18,405 nt of DNA from RSA11 sp036564135 (lineage in GTDB: Bacteria; Actinomycetota; Thermoleophilia; Solirubrobacterales; 70-9). Both the position numbers and the translations under genes were made by a program. Shown piece by piece: positions 11,967 to 18,405 of the stretch; position 1 is the stretch's first letter, and each line of letters starts with the position of its first letter. The notes under the pieces were generated by a model that saw only the letters and a program-made list of their open reading frames with translations, had not been told where the DNA came from and made no database searches. The stretch spans positions 1 to 18,405 of the forward strand of contig DATCLC010000064.1 of the NCBI GenBank assembly GCA_036564135.1, in the 5' to 3' direction.

Positions 11967-12889
11967 AAGGTGGCGTCCACGTCCGGGGGGTCCTCGACGA
12001 TCCCGCGCTCGGCGGCCCAGCGCGCCCAGCGCTCAAGCGCGTCGCGGTCGAAGCTGCCGCCGAGCGCGTCGCGGACGACCTCGAGCTGCGCGCGCTGGGC
12101 GGCGCGGTCGAGGCCGGGGCTGGCGGCGAGCAGCGCGTCGAGCCCGGCCTCGGGATCGGCGCGCACGGCGTCCGCCGCCTCGGCGAGGGCCGCGGTCACG
12201 CCCTCGACCAGTCCGGGATCCTCGCGCGCGGTCTCGCCGCGGGTGACGAGCACGAGCTCCGGGTAGGGCGGGGCACCGAAGCGCTCGACGCCCAGCACGC
12301 GCAGCCGCACGCCGCGGCGCCGCAGCTCGACCGCCTCGGCGTTGCGGAACGCGGTGGCCGCGTCCACGCGACCCGCGGCGAGGGCGGCGACGCTCTGGAA
12401 GCCGATCGTGACCCGCTCCGGGGCGGCGGGGTCAACGCCGGCGCCGCGCAGGACGGTGTCGAGGACCGCATCGTCGGAGGGGAGGCCGGTCACGCCGATG
12501 CGCGCGTCGGCGAGCGCGCGCGGTGGCACGCTGCTGAGCACGGCCGCGAGCGGCTCGTTCACCAACGGCGCGACGGCGACCAGGTCGAGGCCGCGCTCGC
12601 GCGCGATCGCGAGGTCCTGGATGTCGAGGATCGCGAAGTCGGTCCGGCCGGCGGAGAGCAGCTTGGGCGCGTCGGTGGACGCTCCCGGCGCGCGGATCTC
12701 GACGTCCACGCCCCCGCGCTCGAACAGGCCGCGCTCGCGCGCCAGGTACAGGGGTGCGTGGACCGCGTTGGGCGCGAAATCGAGCACGAGGGTCGCCTCC
12801 CTCGAGGCGCCCGGTTCAGCACCGTCGTCGCCGCAGCCACCGGCCACCAGCGCGACGACGGCCGCCAGCAGCGCGACGACCCACGTCAT
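11960..12889 (-). CDS. ABC-type substrate-binding lipoprotein, NMT1/THI5-like
   Basis: This 309-residue protein starts with a lipoprotein signal (WVVALLAAVVALVAGGC, Cys19) followed by GDDG. The mature part has LVLDFAPNAVHAPLYLARER, GASTDAPKLLSAGRTDFAIL, RIGVTGLPSDDAVLD and FGAPPYPELVLVTRG. This is the pattern of NMT1/THI5-like periplasmic-type binding proteins, whose known members bind pyrimidine precursors of thiamine, sulfonates or nitrate; the LDFxPN opening favours the thiamine-precursor subgroup. No permease or ATPase gene lies beside it in the window: the neighbours are the 120-residue protein and the divergent hydrolase. The start is ATG 12889, with TATGCT ending 8 nt upstream, again of leaderless type. 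The ligand is uncertain. Confidence 0.85.
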   Translation of the reverse strand: MTWVVALLAAVVALVAGGCGDDGAEPGASREATLVLDFAPNAVHAPLYLARERGLFERGGVDVEIRAPGASTDAPKLLSAGRTDFAILDIQDLAIARERGLDLVAVAPLVNEPLAAVLSSVPPRALADARIGVTGLPSDDAVLDTVLRGAGVDPAAPERVTIGFQSVAALAAGRVDAATAFRNAEAVELRRRGVRLRVLGVERFGAPPYPELVLVTRGETAREDPGLVEGVTAALAEAADAVRADPEAGLDALLAASPGLDRAAQRAQLEVVRDALGGSFDRDALERWARWAAERGIVEDPPDVDATFR

Positions 12890-12897
12890 CGCGGGCG

Positions 12898-12903
12898 AGC
12901 ATA
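12898..12903 (-). promoter_or_regulatory. Predicted -10 (TATGCT), leaderless start
   Basis: Minus-strand TATGCT ends 8 nt before the ATG at 12889. In the same 77-bp divergent region TACGTT (12947-12952) is a candidate -10 for the plus-strand hydrolase, 14 nt before its ATG. Confidence 0.45.
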
Positions 12904-12966
12904 GCCCGGCCGGGCGCCAACCAGCGCGGGGGGCCGTGCGCCGCTGTACGTTCTCGGCGCGGGGAA

Positions 12967-15162
12967 ATGGGGTTGTCCGCTCTCATCGGGTTCAGGCGCC
13001 GGGCGCGGGTCGTGACCGCGGTCGGGCTCGGCGCCTGCGCCCTCGCGCTCCCCGGCGCGGGCGAGGCGCGCGCCCAGATCGACGCGGTCTTCGGCGGGCG
13101 CGTGGCGTGCCAGACGCTGGACGACGGCACGCGTTGGTGCGGCGGCTCGGACACGTTCGTTCCGACCTGGGATGGCGTGCCGATCGACGTCAACGTGGCG
13201 CTGCCACCGGCGCCGCAGAACGGGTCCGACGGGCCGTACCCGCTGATCATGGCCTTCCACGGCTGGGGCGGCTCGGAGCTCGGGCTGGGGCAGCTGCGGC
13301 GCTGGACGGAGCAGGGCTACGCCGCGTTCTCGATGAGCGCGCGCGGGTTCGGCCGCTCGTGCGGCGGGATCGAGCAGCGGCTCACGGGCATCTGCGCCGA
13401 GCGCGGCTGGACGCACCTCATGGACACGCGCTTCGAGGTGCGCGACGCGCAGCTCATGGCCGGCAAGCTGGTCGACGAGGGGATCGCCGACCCCGAGGCG
13501 ATCGGCGCGACCGGCGGCTCCTACGGCGGCGGCATGTCGATGGCACTCGCCGCTTTGCGCGACCGCACCATGCTGCCGGACGGCTCGCTCGTCCCCTGGG
13601 AGAGCCCGGAGGGCACGCCGATGCGGATCGCGGCTGCCGCGCCCGAGGTCCCCTGGACGGACCTCGCCTACGCCCTCGTGCCCACCGGCAGCACCCTCGA
13701 CTACGTCGCCGACGCTCGCTACGCGGGGCGGGTGGGCGTGATGAAGCTCACCTTCGTGAGCGCGCTGTTCGCCTCGGGCGCGATCGCGGGCCATTACGCG
13801 CTGCCGCTCGTCGACCCCCAGGCCGACCTCGTCACCTGGTTCGCGGCGATCGCCGCGGGCGAGCCCTACGACGGCAACGCGCTCGTCGAGCACGTGCGCG
13901 CGGAGCTCTCGAGGTTCCACTCCTCCTACGGGATCGACGATTCCACGCCGCCCTCGCCGCTCTTGATCTCGAACGGCTGGACCGACGATGTCTTCCCGGC
14001 CGACGAGGCGCTGCGCTTCTACAACCGGACGCGCACGAAGCACCCCGATGCCGAGATCGCGCTGTTCTTCCTGGACTACGGCCACCAGCGCGGGCAGAGC
14101 AAGGACGCCGACGTCGCCCTTCTGGAGGAGGCGCAGGACCGCTGGTTCGCTCATCACCTGCTGGGCGAGCCGGTGGAGCCCCCGAGCGGCGTGACCGCGC
14201 TCACGCAGACGTGCCCGAAGGCGGCGTCCTCCGAGGGCCCGTACCACGCTTCGAGCTGGGCCGATCTCGCGCCGGGGGAAGTGCGCCTCGAGGAGCCCGG
14301 CGAGAAGACGATCCTGCCGGTCGTCGCTACCGACGCGCTCGTCGGCGCCGCGTTCGATCCGATCACCGGGCCCGGCGCCTGCGCGACCGCGAGCGGCGCG
14401 GATCAGCTCGGCGCCGCGACCTACCGCTTCCCGCCGGCGCCGCCGGGCGGCTACACGCTGATGGGCTCTGCAACCGTGATCGCCGACTTCACGACTCCCG
14501 GCCCCACCTCGCAGGTCGCTGCGCGCCTGCTCGACGTGGCGCCCGACGGTACGCAGACGCTCGTCGCCCGCGGGCTCTGGCGCCCCGCGGTCGGCACGGC
14601 TCCCCAGCGCCAGGTCTTCCAGCTTCACCCGAACGGCTGGCGGTTCGAGGCGGGGCACGTGGCCAAGCTCGAGCTTTTGCCGGCCGACCTGCCGTACGGG
14701 CGGGTCTCGAACCTCCAGCTCCCGGTCACCGTCGCCAATGCGGACGTGCGGCTGCCGGTGCTGGAGGAGCCGGGCGCGGGGGAGGGCGCCGTGCGCGAGC
14801 CCGCCCCCAAGTTCCTGCCATTCGGCCACCAGCTCGCGCGCGACTTTGCCGAAGCGGACACTGAGGAGCCGGACCCGCCAGGCCCGCAGCCGAAGGTGCG
14901 CTGCCGGGGTGCGGTGGCGACCGTCGTCGGCACGCGGCGGGGCGAGGTGATCCGCGGCACGCCCGGGCGGGACGTGATCGTCGCTCGTGGCGGTAACGAC
15001 CGGATCCGCGCCCGCGGCGGTAACGATCTCGTCTGCGCGGGCCGGGGCCGGGACGTGGTCCGCGGCGGGCGCGGGAACGACCGGCTGTGGGGTGGGCCGG
15101 GGCGCGACCGCCTGGTCGGCGGGCCCGGCGTCGATCGCATCGACGGAAGGCGCGACCGCTGA
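12967..15162 (+). CDS. Secreted S15/CocE-type alpha/beta hydrolase with RTX-like C-terminus
   Basis: This 731-residue protein begins with a signal peptide (FRRRARVVTAVGLGACALAL, likely cut after GEARA). The alpha/beta-hydrolase domain resembles the X-Pro dipeptidyl-peptidase/CocE family. It has the oxyanion segment MAFHGWGGSELG, the nucleophile in GATGGSYGGGMS (S185), the acid in SNGWTDDVF (D340) and the base in DYGHQRG (H373). A beta-rich C-terminal domain (about 440-620) matches the jelly roll that follows in that family. Residues about 655-728 are glycine- and aspartate-rich nonapeptide-like repeats (GTPGRDVI, GGNDRI, GGNDLV, GRGRDVV, GRGNDRL, GPGRDRL, GPGVDRI), the RTX/hemolysin-type calcium-binding pattern. 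It would hydrolyse peptides or esters outside the cell. The start is ATG 12967 with GGGGAA just upstream. Confidence 0.88.
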   Translation: MGLSALIGFRRRARVVTAVGLGACALALPGAGEARAQIDAVFGGRVACQTLDDGTRWCGGSDTFVPTWDGVPIDVNVALPPAPQNGSDGPYPLIMAFHGWGGSELGLGQLRRWTEQGYAAFSMSARGFGRSCGGIEQRLTGICAERGWTHLMDTRFEVRDAQLMAGKLVDEGIADPEAIGATGGSYGGGMSMALAALRDRTMLPDGSLVPWESPEGTPMRIAAAAPEVPWTDLAYALVPTGSTLDYVADARYAGRVGVMKLTFVSALFASGAIAGHYALPLVDPQADLVTWFAAIAAGEPYDGNALVEHVRAELSRFHSSYGIDDSTPPSPLLISNGWTDDVFPADEALRFYNRTRTKHPDAEIALFFLDYGHQRGQSKDADVALLEEAQDRWFAHHLLGEPVEPPSGVTALTQTCPKAASSEGPYHASSWADLAPGEVRLEEPGEKTILPVVATDALVGAAFDPITGPGACATASGADQLGAATYRFPPAPPGGYTLMGSATVIADFTTPGPTSQVAARLLDVAPDGTQTLVARGLWRPAVGTAPQRQVFQLHPNGWRFEAGHVAKLELLPADLPYGRVSNLQLPVTVANADVRLPVLEEPGAGEGAVREPAPKFLPFGHQLARDFAEADTEEPDPPGPQPKVRCRGAVATVVGTRRGEVIRGTPGRDVIVARGGNDRIRARGGNDLVCAGRGRDVVRGGRGNDRLWGGPGRDRLVGGPGVDRIDGRRDR

Positions 15163-15199
15163 GCCGCGGGTTGTGACTCGCCCTCCTGCCGTTCATGCC

Positions 15200-15207
15200 T
15201 ATAGACT
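15200..15207 (+). promoter_or_regulatory. Predicted -10 region of the aquaporin gene
   Basis: TATAGACT contains both TATAGA and TAGACT, among the most AT-rich hexamers of this 108-bp gap. Transcription would start near 15214, giving a leader of about 57 nt that carries GAGGAGG. No good -35 is seen at normal spacing. Confidence 0.4.
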
Positions 15208-15270
15208 GCCCGCCGCGCAAGCGCCCGCGTTGGCGTGCGCTGATTGAGCAACCACCGAGGAGGTATGCAC

Positions 15271-16059
15271 GTGCAGGATCGAGGCCTGGCGGCCTATGTG
15301 AGTGAGCTTCTGGGAACTCTTTTCCTGGTCTTCTTCATTGGCGCTGTCGTCACTTTGTATGTGCAGACGGCCCCCGATGCCCAGACCGGCTCCGACTTCG
15401 CCGTCGTCGGATTGGTCCACGCCTTCGTGCTCTTCGGGCTGATCATCACGTTCGGTGCCGTCAGCGGCGGGCACTTCAACCCGGCGGTCACGCTCGCGGC
15501 CGCGGCGCTGCGGCGGATCGACCCGGTCGACGCGATCGTGTACATCCTGGCCCAGCTCTCGGGCGGTGTGCTCGGCGCGCTGCTCGTCAAGGGCCTGCTG
15601 CTGGACGAGGGCCGCGCGTCCGACTACGGGACGCCCGCGGTCAGCTCGCTCCTTGGCGGCAACTTCCAGGGGTTCATCGTCGAGGCGCTCGGCACGTTCG
15701 TCCTCGTGCTGGTGATCCTCGCGGTCGCGCTGAACCCGCGCGCGCGTCAGGAGTGGGCGCCGCTCGCGATCGGCACGGCGCTCGGCCTGATCGTGATGGT
15801 CCTCGGCCCGCTCACCGGCGCGTCCGTCAACCCGGCCCGCTGGTTCGGCCCCGCGCTGATCGGCGACGCGATCGAGGGTTCGGCGCTCGTGCCGTACGTG
15901 CTCGGCCCGATCGTCGGCGCGCTGGTCGCGTTTTTGATCTACCGGTTCGTGATCGCCGGCCCGCAGTACGCCAGCGGTCCCGAGCCGCCGACCTCCGACA
16001 CGCGCGCCGTCGCGCAGGCGGTCAACGAGGCGGAGGTCGAGGGGCGCCGCCAGGCGTAG
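15271..16059 (+). CDS. Aquaporin (MIP family channel)
   Basis: This 262-residue protein has six hydrophobic helices and the two pore motifs HFNPAVT (N70) and SVNPARWFG (N187, R190). It would let water or small neutral solutes cross the membrane. By counting from the NPA asparagines, the aromatic/arginine filter reads H50, V175, A184, R190. This is neither the E. coli water-channel set (F/H/T/R) nor the glycerol set (W/G/F/R), and is closer to plant tonoplast aquaporins. I chose GTG 15271 because GAGGAGG (15257-15263) lies 7 nt before it. The ATG at 15265 would leave only 1 nt, and the TTG at 15244 has no ribosome-binding site. The tail (TSDTRAVAQAVNEAEVEG) is soluble. The gene ends before a strong hairpin. 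Confidence 0.92.
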   Translation: MQDRGLAAYVSELLGTLFLVFFIGAVVTLYVQTAPDAQTGSDFAVVGLVHAFVLFGLIITFGAVSGGHFNPAVTLAAAALRRIDPVDAIVYILAQLSGGVLGALLVKGLLLDEGRASDYGTPAVSSLLGGNFQGFIVEALGTFVLVLVILAVALNPRARQEWAPLAIGTALGLIVMVLGPLTGASVNPARWFGPALIGDAIEGSALVPYVLGPIVGALVAFLIYRFVIAGPQYASGPEPPTSDTRAVAQAVNEAEVEGRRQA

Positions 16060-16105
16060 CCCTCTCGGCGCGCCGGCCTCGGCCGGCCCAAGCCAACGCG
16101 CTTTC

Positions 16106-16135
16106 GGCGCCCGCCACCGCCAGGTGGCGGGCGCC
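16106..16135 (+). terminator. Strong hairpin after the aquaporin gene
   Basis: GGCGCCCGCCACC (16106-16118) pairs perfectly with GGTGGCGGGCGCC (16123-16135) around a GCCA loop, 46 nt after the aquaporin stop. Only a weak GCTCGTCTT follows, so it is a GC-type terminator or an mRNA-stabilising hairpin and not a textbook U-tract terminator. It also separates the aquaporin gene from fbiC. Confidence 0.6.
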
Positions 16136-16192
16136 GCTCGTCTTGCGGGCGGGCGGGCGCGGCGATGCGCCCGGCTCCGCAGCGCGCTGCTG

Positions 16193-16198
16193 TAGCTT
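16193..16198 (+). promoter_or_regulatory. Predicted -10 (TAGCTT), leaderless fbiC start
   Basis: TAGCTT ends 8 nt before the GTG at 16207. No Shine-Dalgarno is present, matching the leaderless pattern of the window. Confidence 0.5.
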
Positions 16199-16206
16199 TG
16201 CCCAGC

Positions 16207-18405
16207 GTGCGTCGAGTCACCTTCTCGCGGAACTACACGATCTCCCTGTCGCGCACCTGCCGCTGCGTCTGCAAGTACTGCGCGTTCGCGACTCGCAAGG
16301 CCCACCTGTACTCGCCCGATGAGGTGCTCGCCCGCCTCGACGACGCGCAGCGCCACCGGGCCAAGGAGCTCCTCGTCCTGACCGGCGAGCAGCCCGAGGT
16401 GAACGCCGAGGTCCGGGCGCGCCTCGCGGAGTATGGGCACGAGGACTTCGTCTCCTACGTCATCTGGGTGTGCGAGCGCGCGCTCGAGCGCGGCATCCTC
16501 CCGCACACGAACCTGGGCGCGCTGGAGCCGCGCGACCTCGAGCGCCTGCGGGAGGTCACCGCCTCGCAGGGCCTCATGCTGGAGTCGATCTCCGAGCGCC
16601 TCATGGAGACGGTGCACGCGGGCTCGCCGTCCAAGCACCCGGCGGTGCGCATGGCGACGATCGAGGCGGCGGGCCAGCTGCGGATCCCGTTCACGACCGG
16701 GATCCTGGTCGGCATCGGCGAGACGGCGGACGAGCGGATCGCCTCGCTCGAGGCGATCGCGCGCGTGCACGAGCGCTACGGGCACATCCAGGAGGTGATC
16801 ATCCAGAACTTCGTGCCGCACCCGCGCTACTACGGCCAGGAGGTGGCCGACATCGCGGCGGAGGCGGCGGCGCGGCGCTGGAGCGGCGGGAACGGCAACG
16901 GGACGGTGGAGGCAGCGCCGCTGCCCGACTGGGCCGAGGAGATCACGCTCGACGACATGCGCCTGCTCGTGCGCGAGTGCCGCCGGCTCATGCCCGACGT
17001 CGGCATCCAGATCCCGCCGAACCTCTCGGACTGGTGGGTGGACCTGGTCGAGGAGGGAGCAACGGATCTGGGCGGGCTCTCCGCGAACGGCGACCACATC
17101 TCGCCCGAGCACGCGTTCCCGAGCCCGAACGAGGTGCGCAAGCGGCTGCGGCCGCGCGGGTACGCGCTGAGCGAGCGCCTGTGCGCCTACCCCCAGTACC
17201 TGAACCCGGACTGGATGGCGCAGGGCGTGCTCGACGTGGTCAAGCTCAAGTACTGGAGCTTCATCCCGCGCGGCAGCTCCGGGCGGCGGCGCGACGAGCG
17301 GATCGACCCGGATCTCGCGCCCCGGGCGATCGAGAAGGGGCGCGCCGGTGAGCCGCTCAGCGAGGACGAGCTCACCGCGCTCTTCGCCGAAACGCGGCCC
17401 GAGGTGATCGAGGACATGCGCCGGGCCGCCGATGAGCTGCGGGCGGAGCTGGTCGGCGACGTCGCGACGTTCGTCGTCAACCGCAACATCAACTTCACGA
17501 ACATCTGCGTGGTGGGCTGCGCGTTCTGCGGGTTCGGGCAGAGCCGGCGCTCGCCGGACGCGTATCACCTCACGCCCGAGGACTTCCAGGAGCGGGTCGC
17601 GGAGGCCGTCGCGTTCGGCGCGACGGAGCTCTGCATGCAGGGCGGGATCCACCCCGACTACGAGCTCGAGGACTACGGGCGCTGGCTCCGGCTCGCCAAG
17701 GAGGTGGCGCCCCACCTGCACCTGCACGCGTACTCGCCGATGGAGATCCACTACATGTGCGAGCGCTCGGGCCGCTCGCCGGAGAGCGTGTTCGAGTACC
17801 TGCGCGAGTGCGGGCTCGGCTCGACCCCCGGCACCGCGGCCGAGGTCCTCGACGACGGGGTGCGCAAGCGCATCTCCCCGAACAAGCTGCCGGTCGCGCG
17901 CTGGGTCGAGATCATCGAGGCCTGTCACCGCACCGGTCTGCGCTCGACCTCGACCGTGATGTTCGGCCACATCGAGGAGCCGCGCGAGCTCGCGCGGCAC
18001 ATGCGCATCATCCGCGAGCTCCAGGAGCGCACCGGCGGGATCACCGAGTTCGTCCCGCTCAGCTTCATTCCGTACCAGACGCTGCTCGGGCGCACGCACG
18101 GGGTGGAGGAGCTGCCCGTAGCCGAGAACCTCAAGCACACGGCGGCCTTCCGGCTCGCCCTCGGTCGGACCGTGAAGAACCTCCAGGCGAGCTGGGTGAA
18201 GATGGGCCTCGACGCGGCCACCGAGGCGCTGCGGTGGGGCGTGAACGACCTCGGCGGCACGCTCATGGAGGAGAACATCTCGCGGATGGCGGGCTCGCGC
18301 CACGGGGTGCGCCTCACCCCGGAGCAGCTCATCGAGGCGGCGCGCCGCGCGGGCCGCACGCCTGCGCAGCGCACGACCCTCTACGAGATCATCGAGACCT
18401 ACTGA
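16207..18405 (+). CDS. fbiC: Bifunctional FO synthase (fused CofG/CofH), F420 biosynthesis
   Basis: This 732-residue protein fuses two radical-SAM enzymes. The CofG half carries its cluster motif at CRCVCKYC (C18, C22, C25 as CxxxCxxC, with an extra C20). The CofH half carries CVVGCAFC (C434, C438, C441) in NINFTNICVVGCAFCGFGQ. Together they join tyrosine and the ribityl-diaminouracil intermediate of flavin synthesis to make FO, the deazaflavin core of coenzyme F420. Other family stretches seen are VLTGEQPEVN, PHTNLGALEP, VIIQNFVPHP, PPNLSDWW, CMQGGIHPDY and STVMFGHIEEPRE. It is shorter than mycobacterial FbiC (about 856 residues), mostly at the N-terminus. The start is GTG 16207, which places the cluster motif at residue 18 and lies 8 nt after TAGCTT. 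The stop codon is the last base triplet of the window. F420 use by the organism follows. Confidence 0.95.
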   Translation: MRRVTFSRNYTISLSRTCRCVCKYCAFATRKAHLYSPDEVLARLDDAQRHRAKELLVLTGEQPEVNAEVRARLAEYGHEDFVSYVIWVCERALERGILPHTNLGALEPRDLERLREVTASQGLMLESISERLMETVHAGSPSKHPAVRMATIEAAGQLRIPFTTGILVGIGETADERIASLEAIARVHERYGHIQEVIIQNFVPHPRYYGQEVADIAAEAAARRWSGGNGNGTVEAAPLPDWAEEITLDDMRLLVRECRRLMPDVGIQIPPNLSDWWVDLVEEGATDLGGLSANGDHISPEHAFPSPNEVRKRLRPRGYALSERLCAYPQYLNPDWMAQGVLDVVKLKYWSFIPRGSSGRRRDERIDPDLAPRAIEKGRAGEPLSEDELTALFAETRPEVIEDMRRAADELRAELVGDVATFVVNRNINFTNICVVGCAFCGFGQSRRSPDAYHLTPEDFQERVAEAVAFGATELCMQGGIHPDYELEDYGRWLRLAKEVAPHLHLHAYSPMEIHYMCERSGRSPESVFEYLRECGLGSTPGTAAEVLDDGVRKRISPNKLPVARWVEIIEACHRTGLRSTSTVMFGHIEEPRELARHMRIIRELQERTGGITEFVPLSFIPYQTLLGRTHGVEELPVAENLKHTAAFRLALGRTVKNLQASWVKMGLDAATEALRWGVNDLGGTLMEENISRMAGSRHGVRLTPEQLIEAARRAGRTPAQRTTLYEIIETY

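Noticed and set aside
12342..14864. Plus-strand 840-codon open frame across the binding protein and hydrolase genes.
   Set aside because: It is an Arg/Ala-rich shadow; the true genes in the other frames have intact signal peptides and catalytic motifs.
15244..15270. TTG 15244 or ATG 15265 as aquaporin start.
   Set aside because: GAGGAGG lies inside this stretch, 1 nt from the ATG but 7 nt from GTG 15271, so GTG 15271 is favoured.
15199..18303. Very long open frame (1034 codons) on the minus strand.
   Set aside because: It runs antisense to fbiC and the aquaporin, has low-complexity Arg/Ala/Asp-rich translation and no recognisable domain; long antisense frames are expected in GC-rich DNA.

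Overview
The window is about 18.4 kb of very GC-rich DNA, densely packed with genes on both strands. Several features suggest an aerobic high-GC actinobacterium, most likely of the Thermoleophilia/Solirubrobacterales type: a fused F420-cofactor gene (fbiC), a crotonyl-CoA carboxylase/reductase with a MeaA-type mutase, actinobacterial-style lipoproteins, and many genes that appear to be transcribed without a leader. The lineage is inferred from gene content only. I see no rRNA, tRNA, CRISPR array, transposase or phage gene.

Layout. 1-1.1 kb: the 5' end of a B12-dependent acyl-CoA mutase (MeaA-like, minus) diverges over 30 bp from an MBL-fold hydrolase (plus). 1.1-2.2 kb: an unknown membrane-anchored, LamG-like secreted protein, then the ClpS adaptor. 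2.2-4.2 kb: a small GNAT-like protein (minus) diverges from a LysR regulator (plus), followed by an ABM-like small protein (minus). The two convergent gene ends here each carry a copy of the same 42-bp palindromic repeat. 4.2-7.0 kb: crotonyl-CoA carboxylase/reductase (minus) diverges from a coiled-coil protein with a PD-(D/E)XK-like nuclease domain (plus). 7.0-8.4 kb: a small lipoprotein and a YgfZ-type folate/Fe-S protein (minus). 8.48-11.86 kb: a plus-strand cluster of two-domain multicopper oxidase, ZIP metal transporter with an extra extracytoplasmic domain, DtxR/MntR-type metalloregulator and a small unknown protein. 11.86-12.9 kb: two tandem palindromic repeats and an orphan NMT1/THI5-like binding lipoprotein (minus). 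12.97-16.06 kb: a large secreted S15/CocE-type hydrolase with RTX-like repeats, then an aquaporin and a strong hairpin. 16.2-18.4 kb: a complete fused FO synthase, FbiC.

The most interesting unit is the oxidase-ZIP-DtxR cluster. Translational overlap joins the first two genes, and the regulator follows after 4 bp. A perfect TTTTGG-N4-CCAAAA palindrome overlaps the predicted -10 of the oxidase promoter, as expected for an autoregulated metal-homeostasis operon. The regulator's visible ligands look MntR-like, so manganese (or iron) is the favoured metal. An exported copper oxidase co-expressed with a ZIP permease suggests coupled metal oxidation and uptake.

The second theme is promoter architecture. 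At least eleven genes have a TANNNT-like hexamer 6-11 nt before the start codon, so the mRNA would begin at or near the start codon. In two cases the TAG stop codon of the preceding gene is the first half of a TAGGCT -10 box. The mutase and crotonyl-CoA reductase point to ethylmalonyl-CoA metabolism, and fbiC to F420-dependent redox chemistry.
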